DNA of 64,000 bases. It comes from Ohtaekwangia sp035628875 (GTDB lineage Bacteria > Bacteroidota > Bacteroidia > Cytophagales > Cyclobacteriaceae). The position numbers were made by a program, and so were the translations under genes. Position 1 is the first letter of the stretch. Every line of letters begins with the position of its first letter. The stretch covers positions 1 through 64,000 of the forward strand of contig DASPIZ010000029.1 in assembly GCA_035628875.1 (NCBI GenBank). The letters are read 5' to 3'. Below, piece by piece: positions 52,791 to 60,650 of this stretch. The notes beneath the pieces are model-generated. The model saw only the letters and a program-made list of their open reading frames with translations. It had not been told where the DNA came from and ran no database searches.

Positions 52791-52889
52791 ACTCGTAGCT
52801 CGAAGCTCGCAACTCAAGTCTCTTTCGAAACGCGACTAATGTAGTTGAAAACAACTTGAAGCTTGTCCCTTGAAGCTTGACGCTTGTCG
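52791..52889. repeat. Short interspersed repeat of AGCTTGAAG/AGCTCGAAG units
   Basis: Two low-complexity blocks lie before the methyltransferase gene: CTCGTAGCTCGAAGCTCGC (52793-52811) and ACTTGAAGCTTGTCCCTTGA followed by AGCTTGACGCTTGTCG (52854-52889). Units of 7-8 bp vary around (A)GCT(T/C)G(A)AG. Comparable blocks occur widely between Bacteroidota genes. The rest of the 196-bp spacer holds no recognised element. Confidence 0.6.
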
Positions 52890-52919
52890 AAAAATCTGTA
52901 CAACAATAATATCAAATAA

Positions 52920-53627
52920 ATGCCTGATTTCTCCAAACGTTCATCGGCAATTGAAATAATGGATGATTTAAATTCATCGGGAACGATCATTGATCAAACC
53001 CTTCGCGAACTGGAGTTTATCAACACCTGGCTTGGGGGAAATGCGGTAACGCTACATGCGCTGGATAAAGTAGTTCAATCCAATCGTGGGATTAAAACTT
53101 TGAGCATAGCAGATCTTGGATGCGGGGGCGGCGATATGTTGCGATTAATTAATAATTGGGCAATTAAACGAAGTATTCAAGTGCAATTAACGGGCATTGA
53201 TGCGAATCCCAACATCATCGCTTTTGCTAGAAATAATGTAGCGTTGCCAAATGTTCAATTTTGTTCTGTGGATATTTTCTCCGACGAATTCAAAAAGATG
53301 AATTTTGATGTTGTTGTAGGAACATTGTTCTTTCACCATTTTACCTCAGATCAGTTGATTGACTTCTTTCGCCAGCTCAGGCAACAAGTTAAGCTTGCGG
53401 TCATCATCAACGATATTCATCGTCATCCGTTGGCGTATCATTCCATCGCAATGCTTACAAAAACTTTTTCAAAATCTGCGATGGTTATTCACGATGCACC
53501 ACTCTCTGTATTGCGTGCATTTAAGAAGGAAGAGCTGCGATTCATCTTCGATCAGGCCGGGTACCCGAAGTATACCATACAATGGAAATGGGCTTTCCGA
53601 TGGGAGGTCGTATTATATCCATCTTGA
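52920..53627 (+). CDS. Class I SAM methyltransferase
   Basis: A 235-residue methyltransferase with SAM motif I SIADLGCGGGDMLRLI (residues ~61-76), acidic loop LTGIDANPNIIAFA, and motif III-type strand FDVVVGTLFFHHFT. It resembles the UbiE/alkylresorcinol methyltransferase group. It follows the type III PKS (196-bp spacer with a repeat) and could methylate the phenolic product at O or C, as SrsB does in the Streptomyces srsABC operon. Function is inferred from position and fold. Confidence 0.88.
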   Translation: MPDFSKRSSAIEIMDDLNSSGTIIDQTLRELEFINTWLGGNAVTLHALDKVVQSNRGIKTLSIADLGCGGGDMLRLINNWAIKRSIQVQLTGIDANPNIIAFARNNVALPNVQFCSVDIFSDEFKKMNFDVVVGTLFFHHFTSDQLIDFFRQLRQQVKLAVIINDIHRHPLAYHSIAMLTKTFSKSAMVIHDAPLSVLRAFKKEELRFIFDQAGYPKYTIQWKWAFRWEVVLYPS

Positions 53628-53666
53628 AGCCGGGGTCTTGAATAAAATAACTGGCATAATTTTTAC

Positions 53667-53674
53667 TAATTTTG
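53667..53674 (+). promoter_or_regulatory. -7 box upstream of LPP20-like gene
   Basis: TAATTTTG fits TAnnTTTG. A TTG at 53638-53640 is 26 bases away, slightly beyond the usual spacing, and the start codon is 101 bp downstream. Weak evidence. Confidence 0.3.
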
Positions 53675-53775
53675 ATACAAGTCGTTCAGTTAGTTTTCGT
53701 AAACTGCTCCTTGTTGAAATGCGCGGTGAGACTAACACGATCAGTAATTATTAAATTCGGATCAATTCACAACTT

Positions 53776-54324
53776 ATGCGCTACATACAACCCTTTATTT
53801 TCGTTATGCTAATCGCGTTACTTGCGGCATGCGCAAAAATGCCTTTTGGAAGCAAGGTACGTGAACCGTTTCAAGGCAATGCGTATGAATCCAATAACCG
53901 CTTTTGGCGGGCTAGCGGGAAAGGAACAAGCTTGCAGGATAACATTGCCCGGGGAAAGGCTGATATCGATGCAAAATCACAACTTGCAGGCCAGGTGAAT
54001 ACCACCATGAAACAGGTTGCTGATCAATATCTGGGTCAAACTGAAAACGCCGATGCCGCTGATGTTGCAGATAAGTTCCAAAGTTTGGTAAGACAGGTCA
54101 TGAATACCGACATCGCCGATGTTCGGAAAATAGGTGAGGAGAAATACTTTAATGAGAAGAGTAATGAATACACCGTCTTTATTGCTTATGAAATTAAGAA
54201 GAACGCCATGCTCCGGTATATGAAGAAGCAGGCCAAGGTGGATAAAACTGTAAATGAGCGACAACGCGATCTTATTGAAAAAATAATTGACCAGGAACTG
54301 GAAAAGGCGGAAGCAGATGAATGA
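53776..54324 (+). CDS. LPP20-like lipoprotein
   Basis: A 182-residue lipoprotein with lipobox LLAACAKMP (Cys19). Residues ~45-130 contain WRASGKGTSLQDNIARGKAD, KSQLAGQVNTTMKQVADQYL and YTVFIAYEIKKNAMLRYM, the arrangement of the LPP20/SIMPL-like family. The C-terminus is a charged helix (VNERQRDLIEKIIDQELEKA). It ends 20-odd bp before a bidirectional terminator shared with htpG. Function is unknown; LPP20 in Helicobacter is a surface antigen. Confidence 0.82.
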   Translation: MRYIQPFIFVMLIALLAACAKMPFGSKVREPFQGNAYESNNRFWRASGKGTSLQDNIARGKADIDAKSQLAGQVNTTMKQVADQYLGQTENADAADVADKFQSLVRQVMNTDIADVRKIGEEKYFNEKSNEYTVFIAYEIKKNAMLRYMKKQAKVDKTVNERQRDLIEKIIDQELEKAEADE

Positions 54325-54344
54325 AGATCTGGAAGACCTACAAA

Positions 54345-54378
54345 CAAAAAAGCACGCTGTGAACGTGCTCTTTTTATT
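54345..54378. terminator. Bidirectional terminator between LPP20-like gene and htpG
   Basis: AGCACG (54351-54356) pairs with CGTGCT (54364-54369) around a 7-base loop, preceded by AAAAAA and followed by CTTTTTATTTT, so it can serve both converging genes. Confidence 0.85.
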
Positions 54379-54395
54379 TTCATTGATATCGATGG

Positions 54396-56297
54396 TTACG
54401 AAACCAGTTCAACACTCCTTTTAATGAAGCTTGTAAGCTCAGCTCCTGTTAACATGTTCTGTGATAACAATGCGAGATCACAAGCCTGTTTTGCGAGCTT
54501 CACTTTTTCTTCTTCTTGGTCAGCTTTCAAAATTTTCTGAACAATAGTGTGGTTGGCATTCACGGCCAGGTTATAATTATCGGGCATGGAACCCATGAAG
54601 GCGTAACCTCCACCTCCCGTGCGTGCCATGTCTTTCATCCTGCGCATAAATTCGCTCATGGTAATAACCACCGGGAATTCATCCGGTGACAGCGACTCGA
54701 CGGCAACTGAAAATGATTTGTTGTTAATGGCCTTTTCGAAAATACCTTTTACATGGTCTTGTTCTTCCTGGCTCAACACGCTTTCTACTTTCGTGTCCTT
54801 GTCGATCAGCTTATCAACGGTATCGCTATCTACACGCTTGAGCTGAGTCTTTTCAAGTTTCTGTTCAAGTGAGTTGATGAAGTGACTATCTAAAACGCCA
54901 TCGAGTTGAAGTACATCATATGATTTTGCCTTCGCAGCCTGGATGAAGCTATCCTGTTTGCCCGGATCAGAGCTGTATAAGTAAACCAGTTGCCCTTCTT
55001 TATCGGTTTGATTTGTTTTTACTTTCTCTTTGTATTCGTCCTGTGTAAAACATTGTTTGTCTACGTTTTTAAAGAGCACAAAATCTTTTGCTTTTTCATA
55101 AAACTTCTCATCGCTGATCATACCATATTTGATGAAGATGTTGATATCATCCCATTTCTTTTCAAAATCAGCGCGATCTTTTTTGAACAGTTCTTGTAAT
55201 TTATCCGCTACCTTTTTGGTGATGTGCTGGCTGATCTTTTTTACACTGGTATCGCTTTGCAAGTAACTACGCGACACGTTTAGCGGGATGTCTGGTGAAT
55301 CTAATACTCCGTGTAGAAGCATTAAGAAATCAGGTACAACATCCTTCACTTCATCGGTGATGAATACCTGCCGTGAATACAACTGGATTTTATTTTTCTG
55401 TAGTTCAAAATCGTTTTTCACTTTCGGGAAATATAGGATCCCGGTTAAACTGAAAGGAAAATCAACATTGAGATGGATCCAGAACAAAGGGTCTTCTGAA
55501 AACGGGTACAATGTTTTGTAGAAGGCAAGATAGTCTTCATCTTTCAGGTCTTTGGGTGACTTCGTCCAGAGTGGGGAAGGGTTATTGATAATCCGGTCTT
55601 TTTTAACCGTTTTGTATTTTGGTTTACCTTCTTCATCTACGCCATCTTCAACGCTTTCATCTTCGGTACCGAATTTGATTTCAACGGGTAAGAACTTACA
55701 GTATTTTTCAAGAATTCCCTTGAGTCTCCATTCATCCAAAAATTCTTCTGAATCGGCATTGATATGAAGGATCACATCGGTGCCACGTTCCGTGCGTGTA
55801 GCCGCAGACAATTCGAATTCAGTAGAGCCATCACATTCCCAGCGAGCTGCTTCATTTTCACCAACTTTATATGAACGCGAAATCACCTCCACCTTATCAG
55901 CCACCATAAAGGCAGAATAAAACCCTAGTCCGAATTTACCGATGATGTCTTTGGCGTCGCCTTTGTCCTTGAATTTTTCAACAAACTCGGCTGCTCCTGA
56001 GAAGGCAATCTGGTTAATGTACTTTTTAATCTCCTCGCCGGTCATACCCAGTCCCTTATCGCTAACGGTGATGGTTTTTTTCTCCTTGTCAAAACTCACA
56101 TCAATTTGCAGTTCACCCAGTTCTCCATTGAATTCGCCCATGGAAGCAAGCTTCTTCAGCTTTTGAGTTGCATCTACTGCATTGGAAACCAACTCCCGCA
56201 AAAAGATTTCATGATCGGAGTAAAGAAATTTCTTGATAATCGGAAAAATGTTCTCCGTATGAATCGATATTGTCCCTTTTTCTAATGTTTCTGCCAT
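54396..56297 (-). CDS. htpG: Hsp90 chaperone
   Basis: A 633-residue HtpG. GHKL ATP-binding blocks: HEIFLRELVSNAVDATQKLK, VSDKGLGMTGEEIKKYIN, IGKFGLGFYSAFMVADKVEV, TRTERGTDVILHI. The middle domain has PLFWIHLNVDFPFSLTGILY and DFLMLLHGVLDSPDIPLNVS; the C-terminal dimerisation domain ends near ADQEEEKVKLAKQACDLALL. It is a cytosolic protein-folding chaperone. The ATG at 56297 lies just after the terminator at 56328 on the minus strand. Length is standard. Confidence 0.97.
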   Translation of the reverse strand: MAETLEKGTISIHTENIFPIIKKFLYSDHEIFLRELVSNAVDATQKLKKLASMGEFNGELGELQIDVSFDKEKKTITVSDKGLGMTGEEIKKYINQIAFSGAAEFVEKFKDKGDAKDIIGKFGLGFYSAFMVADKVEVISRSYKVGENEAARWECDGSTEFELSAATRTERGTDVILHINADSEEFLDEWRLKGILEKYCKFLPVEIKFGTEDESVEDGVDEEGKPKYKTVKKDRIINNPSPLWTKSPKDLKDEDYLAFYKTLYPFSEDPLFWIHLNVDFPFSLTGILYFPKVKNDFELQKNKIQLYSRQVFITDEVKDVVPDFLMLLHGVLDSPDIPLNVSRSYLQSDTSVKKISQHITKKVADKLQELFKKDRADFEKKWDDINIFIKYGMISDEKFYEKAKDFVLFKNVDKQCFTQDEYKEKVKTNQTDKEGQLVYLYSSDPGKQDSFIQAAKAKSYDVLQLDGVLDSHFINSLEQKLEKTQLKRVDSDTVDKLIDKDTKVESVLSQEEQDHVKGIFEKAINNKSFSVAVESLSPDEFPVVITMSEFMRRMKDMARTGGGGYAFMGSMPDNYNLAVNANHTIVQKILKADQEEEKVKLAKQACDLALLSQNMLTGAELTSFIKRSVELVS

Positions 56298-56324
56298 AGT
56301 TGTCAGTTTTGATAGCTATAAAAT

Positions 56325-56350
56325 AAAAAATCCTCGAAGCCCGAGGATTT
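56325..56350 (-). terminator. Terminator of gene 56395, upstream of htpG
   Basis: A 9-bp stem AAATCCTCG (56328-56336) with CGAGGATTT (56342-56350), a 5-base loop and a T-run on the minus strand. It ends the transcript of the gene at 56395 before htpG begins. Confidence 0.88.
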
Positions 56351-56394
56351 CAAATGTTATTCCAGAAACGTTAAGATGTCAGGATGACAGTATT

Positions 56395-56835
56395 TCACCG
56401 CTTAAAAACATAGCGTGTGATGAAGATACCATTCCCGTCGGTCTCTCCTGCATCGCTCTCCACGCCACTTGAAACGAACACGAGTTCCCAGCCTTCTTTT
56501 GCCATTTCAGTGAGTTTGGAGGAGATAACAGCGTCGTTAGAAGCGATGTTCTGAAAATTTATGCCCGCCGCACTGTAAAAGTTCAGCAACTTGGTTTCAT
56601 CAAAATTCTCGATTTTGATGTCATCGCGTTTTACATCACCCTGGTCAGACTTTTTGCCATTCGTCCGCGATGTAGTTAATGGTTTATAATCCGCCGGATC
56701 TTTATGGTCGATAATCCGGGACCGCCCGATTCCCATAGGAACAATGGATTCAATGGTGGTTACTACCCGGTATTCCTGTGCAGATGCCACAATACAAACC
56801 AGTAGAAGGAGTACGGTTAAGCTGTTTTTAATCAT
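56395..56835 (-). CDS. Small secreted protein of unknown function
   Basis: A 146-residue protein with a signal peptide ending IVASAQ, then YRVVTTIESIVPMGIGRSRI, a polar linker and the block MAKEGWELVFVSSGVESDAG with C-terminal FITRYVFKR. The EGWELVFV turn resembles the DUF4177-type small domain. No catalytic motif. Monocistronic, with its own terminator. Confidence 0.78.
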   Translation of the reverse strand: MIKNSLTVLLLLVCIVASAQEYRVVTTIESIVPMGIGRSRIIDHKDPADYKPLTTSRTNGKKSDQGDVKRDDIKIENFDETKLLNFYSAAGINFQNIASNDAVISSKLTEMAKEGWELVFVSSGVESDAGETDGNGIFITRYVFKR

Positions 56836-57175
56836 AGTATTAAATTATACAACCTTATACTTCAAACCCTGAATTTTGTTTCAGCTCCGAAAAAAAGAAA
56901 TTCTTAACTCGCGCTTAACTCGCGCAAGCGTCTCGCTTAGGCGCAAATAAAATTGAGCATCCCCTTAAGGCGAAGCAGAATACCAAGATCTGCATTAAAG
57001 TACCGTTAGGATGACATATTGGTAGGACTCCAATCACAATAAACAACAAGTGCCGTAGGCACGACATAAAACGCGTTAGAAATGCATACCGACCTAAGGG
57101 CTCGTCATGAACAGCTACGACTCCCCGCCAACTTCTCAACCGACGTGCATTCTATCGTCTCATCAAACCATTATC
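56836..57175. repeat. Intergenic stretch with a mosaic of short repeats
   Basis: No gene is supported here. Seen directly: two exact tandem 11-mers CTTAACTCGCG at 56903-56913 and 56914-56924, then GCAAGCGTCTCGCTTAGGCG (56924-56943). Around 57007-57062 are the modules TAGGATGACATATTGGTAGG and the palindrome GTGCCGTAGGCAC (57050-57062). Comparable modules recur between genes of Bacteroidota as I recall. No promoter for a neighbouring gene was identified. Confidence 0.6.
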
Positions 57176-59104
57176 CTACAACGTAGTCTTTTCCGGAACA
57201 CTGCGACGAAGGTGCTTTTCGAAAAACTTTTCCATGGCACCGTAAAACTCGAATTGATTTTCCTGATTGTAAAAACCGTGACCTTCATTGTCCTTAACGA
57301 TGTACTCTACCGCAAGCCCTTTTTTCTGCAAAGCTTCTACGATTTGATCTGACTCAGCTTTATTGACCCGAGGATCATTGGCTCCCTGAACCACAAGCAA
57401 CGGACATTTTATTTTATCGATGTTATTAACCGGAGATACCTTTGCGAGCGCAAGGCTATCAGCCTTTGGATCACCAACCATTTCGTATAACATTTTACGA
57501 TAGGGCTCCCAATATGGCGGTATCGAATTCATGAACGTAAACATGTTTGATACACCAACATAATCTACAGCGCAAGCATACAATTCAGGGGTTTTTGTAA
57601 TACCTGCAAGTGTGGCATAGCCGCCGTAACTTGCGCCGTAAATGGCAATGCGTGTTGAATCGGCGATCCCTTCGTTGATCAGCCACCGTACACCATCGGT
57701 GATATCGTCTTGCATGGTCCCGCCCCATTCTTTAAACGAGGCTTCCCAGAATTTTCTTCCATATCCGGTCGATCCCCTGAAATTCATTTGTAACACAGCA
57801 TAACCACGGTTGGCAAGGAATTGAATTTCCGGATTAAATCCCCATCCATCGCGTGCCCAGGGCCCACCGTGTGGGTTTACAACCACCGGAAGATTTTTAG
57901 GATCTACGCCTTTCGGTAAGGTGAGGTAACCATGAATGGTAAGCCCGTCACGCGACGTGTAGGTAATGGGTTGTACGCGTGCCATGTTTTTTTCCTTTAG
58001 CCAGGGTTTGAAGTCAGCAAGTTTGGTGAATTGGTCCCCGTTCACATCGTAGAAATAATACCCGCCGAAATAACGATCACTGTTCACGTAGACCAAGAGC
58101 TTATCTTCTGCTTTATTTTTGCGTGCAATGAAGAAAGCGTAATCCGGAATTTCTTTTTCAATTTTTTCAACGATGGATTTTGTTTGATCATCCACTACAT
58201 GGCGTTGTGGTTTATCAGTTTGATAATAGATCTCCGTAATGACTTTTCTTTTGCGTGAATAATCAAATCCGTCGAGGTCCACATCAGGATGTTCATAGAT
58301 TACTTTGATTTCTTTCGCGGTGTTGGGATCAAACTCTACAAGCGCCGTTTTATCCCGCCCAATATTCGATAACGCATATAAATTTTTGTTGTCGAACGTA
58401 AAAATTACCGGGCTTAATGTTTCTCTAAACGAAGTAGTGAGGACCGTTTTAAAAGGATGCTTTTCAGTTTCACGATATAACAAGCTGTTGTTTACACCAT
58501 CACTTGTTACTGCGGCTCTTATTTTTCCTTCATGATCGGTAACCCACCCCGTAATATTTCCCGGATTCTCTGCCACCATGGTCATCTCTCCGGTATTGGT
58601 ATTCAATAAATAGACATCAAATAACTGTGCGTTTCTTTTGTTATGCTGAATAAGCAATTCGTTGGGTCGGTCCTCGAGGATATCAACCACCGAAGCCTGT
58701 ACTTTTTCGAATGGTGTATGATCAACGAGGTTTGATCCGTCCGGTTTAACGGAAAGGATATGCGTATTTTCATCACCGCCAACATCTTTAACATAAATAA
58801 TACGTTCGTCACTTTCCCATTCAGCATTATAAATGCTTCTTTCTGTTTCGGCGGTAAGCGGTATGGCCGTAGTATCACCAAGCTTCTGGAAAAACACATT
58901 CATTCTTCCCTGATGTGGCGCGCGAAAGAGAATCATTTCTCCGTTGGGCGAAATGCGATAACCGGCACGCAACGGATCTTTAAAAAAATCTTCCATTGCC
59001 ACAGGCTGAGCTGGATCTTCCTTAGTGAGTTTTTCTTCGGTTCTACATTGTGTTAACGCAAAGAAAACCAGGGGCAAAATTGCCAGGCAGAAGGGTCTTT
59101 TCAT
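57176..59104 (-). CDS. Lipoprotein S9 family peptidase (prolyl-oligopeptidase type)
   Basis: A 642-residue lipoprotein (lipobox ALTQCRTEE). Residues ~30-360 are a beta-propeller; ~380-642 an alpha/beta hydrolase. The nucleophile is Ser492 in IYGASYGGYATLAG, the acid lies in VQGANDPRVNKAE and the His in DNEGHGFYNQEN. PVVVNPHGGPWARDGWGF carries the oxyanion HGGP motif. It should cleave short peptides after proline or alanine at the cell surface or in the periplasm. All catalytic residues are intact. Confidence 0.94.
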   Translation of the reverse strand: MKRPFCLAILPLVFFALTQCRTEEKLTKEDPAQPVAMEDFFKDPLRAGYRISPNGEMILFRAPHQGRMNVFFQKLGDTTAIPLTAETERSIYNAEWESDERIIYVKDVGGDENTHILSVKPDGSNLVDHTPFEKVQASVVDILEDRPNELLIQHNKRNAQLFDVYLLNTNTGEMTMVAENPGNITGWVTDHEGKIRAAVTSDGVNNSLLYRETEKHPFKTVLTTSFRETLSPVIFTFDNKNLYALSNIGRDKTALVEFDPNTAKEIKVIYEHPDVDLDGFDYSRKRKVITEIYYQTDKPQRHVVDDQTKSIVEKIEKEIPDYAFFIARKNKAEDKLLVYVNSDRYFGGYYFYDVNGDQFTKLADFKPWLKEKNMARVQPITYTSRDGLTIHGYLTLPKGVDPKNLPVVVNPHGGPWARDGWGFNPEIQFLANRGYAVLQMNFRGSTGYGRKFWEASFKEWGGTMQDDITDGVRWLINEGIADSTRIAIYGASYGGYATLAGITKTPELYACAVDYVGVSNMFTFMNSIPPYWEPYRKMLYEMVGDPKADSLALAKVSPVNNIDKIKCPLLVVQGANDPRVNKAESDQIVEALQKKGLAVEYIVKDNEGHGFYNQENQFEFYGAMEKFFEKHLRRSVPEKTTL

Positions 59105-59172
59105 AACAGCTGGGTTTGATTGAAAGTAAATCTAAGCAATCATCCCAACTGGTGAAATGGGTTAGATTAAAA

Positions 59173-59631
59173 TTACCGCAAGCGATCTGAGTCGCGAACA
59201 ATCCTTTCGTCGCGGCGAATGAACCGCATGGCCAGCCAATTGCAGAGTACGGCCACGGCAGGTAACCACAAACCAAGGCTATAACTACCACCGCGTTCGT
59301 TAAGAAAGGTATTTCCAAAATAAACCGCCGCACCTAGCCCACCAGCCAGAAAAAGTGAATTAAGGGCACCCAGTTTTATCTGGAGCATACGGTTTTTATA
59401 TTTTCCAATTTCAATAACGGTTAGCATCATAGAAGCCATAAGAAGCACGGCGGTGAGGGCATAGGGCACGTAGAGTGTCGATTTAACCCCGTTTTCGGTA
59501 ATCGAATAATGCAAGGCGTATAATTCATAAGTCTTTTCGCCGGATTCATAGATCCAGATCGGCAGAAAGATTGAACCGATTAAACTAAGGATAGCGATCA
59601 ACAGAAATACAGTTTGAATTCTTTGCCACAT
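59173..59631 (-). CDS. DUF4293 membrane protein
   Basis: A 152-residue protein starting MWQRIQTVFLLIAILSLIGS, with four membrane helices (further ones around VPYALTAVLLMASMMLTVIE, IKLGALNSLFLAGGLGAAVY and LGLWLPAVAVLCNWLAMRFI). The N-terminal WQRIQT(V)FL motif marks DUF4293, a Bacteroidota family of unknown function. A TACTTTTG -7-like element lies upstream at 59663-59656 on the minus strand. Confidence 0.88.
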   Translation of the reverse strand: MWQRIQTVFLLIAILSLIGSIFLPIWIYESGEKTYELYALHYSITENGVKSTLYVPYALTAVLLMASMMLTVIEIGKYKNRMLQIKLGALNSLFLAGGLGAAVYFGNTFLNERGGSYSLGLWLPAVAVLCNWLAMRFIRRDERIVRDSDRLR

Positions 59632-59672
59632 GTGCGTGTTCAGTTAAATTGCTGGCAAAAGTAAAAATAAAA

Positions 59673-59864
59673 TCAAACCGATCTATTAGAGCCTGGATCT
59701 TTCAATTCAACTGGAACTGATTTGAGGTAATCTTGCTTTGTTTTCATTAACTCTCGCGACTGTGCGTCAAAGAATTTAGCATCTACCCAATGCGGTAAGA
59801 AGCGATTAAATGAAAAGAAATGCGTTGGTCTATGTTTGACAGGTATTGAAACAGATTTTACACA
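59673..59864 (-). pseudogene. Possible 3' remnant of a lost gene
   Basis: On the minus strand a frame of 63 codons opens after a TAA and closes at 59673, without an ATG before residue ~38. Its translation, HFFSFNRFLPHWVDAKFFDA then ELMKTKQDYLKSVPVELKD, reads like a C-terminal end of a protein (an SDR-type oxidoreductase is a guess). No 5' part is seen. Alternatively it is chance open sequence in a 251-bp spacer that also holds TATGTTTG at 59831-59838 as a possible -7 box for truA. Confidence 0.25.
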
Positions 59865-59882
59865 TTATGCTAACTTTTAAAC

Positions 59883-60629
59883 ATGCGCTATTTTTTTGAA
59901 GTCAGCTATAAAGGAACAAGTTACAATGGGTGGCAATCGCAAAATAACGGCATTGGCGTACAAGCTGTTCTGGAAAATGCCTTAAGCAAAATATTGCGGA
60001 ACCCGGTTGAAGTAACCGGAAGTGGCAGAACGGATACTGGTGTTCATTGTGAACAACAGTTTTTTCATGTAGATACCGACAAAATTGATGAGATCCAGCT
60101 TCGTCAAAAAATGAATTCTTTTCTTCCTTCCGACATTGCCATTCATTCCATTCACGCGGTTCGCGACGATGTGCATGCGCGGTATGACGCGATCGAACGA
60201 ACATATAAATACCGAATTGTGCGGGAGAAGGATCCGTTTACCTACGGCATGCGATGGCACTTCTTTAAGCCGCTCAATGTTGAAAGCATGAATCAGGCTG
60301 CAGCCTTATTAATCGGCCAGCAGGATTTTGAATGCTTTAGCAAGGTAAATACAGATGTAAATCACTTTCTTTGCGACATTAAACTGGCAAGGTGGACTGA
60401 AGAAGAGCATACACTGGTGTTCACGATTACGGCAAACCGTTTTTTACGTGGTATGGTAAGAGCAATCGTAGGTACATTGATCAATGTGGGTACGGGCAGC
60501 ATCACAGAGAATGACGTTAAAGCGATATTGAAAAGTCGTGATCGCAAAAAAGCCGGCGCGAACGTACCAGCTCAAGGCTTATTTCTGGTGCGCGTGAAGT
60601 ATCCGGAAACAATTTTTTTAAAAAAATAA
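59883..60629 (+). CDS. truA: tRNA pseudouridine(38-40) synthase
   Basis: A 248-residue TruA: YFFEVSYKGTSYNGWQSQNN, the catalytic aspartate Asp51 in TGSGRTDTGVH, VRDDVHARYDAIERTYKYRI and FTITANRFLRGMVRAIVGTL. It modifies uridines in the anticodon arm of tRNAs. Standard length. The ABC exporter gene starts 21 bp after its stop. Confidence 0.97.
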   Translation: MRYFFEVSYKGTSYNGWQSQNNGIGVQAVLENALSKILRNPVEVTGSGRTDTGVHCEQQFFHVDTDKIDEIQLRQKMNSFLPSDIAIHSIHAVRDDVHARYDAIERTYKYRIVREKDPFTYGMRWHFFKPLNVESMNQAAALLIGQQDFECFSKVNTDVNHFLCDIKLARWTEEEHTLVFTITANRFLRGMVRAIVGTLINVGTGSITENDVKAILKSRDRKKAGANVPAQGLFLVRVKYPETIFLKK

Positions 60630-60650
60630 AAAATAATTCATCCGATATCA

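Noticed and set aside
53359..53754. 131-residue frame overlapping the methyltransferase gene
   Set aside because: A shadow of the methyltransferase reading frame; its translation lacks domain character and the methyltransferase motifs are in the other frame.
56903..56924. Tandem 11-mers as a CRISPR array
   Set aside because: Two abutting identical 11-mers have no spacers between them and no cas genes are near.
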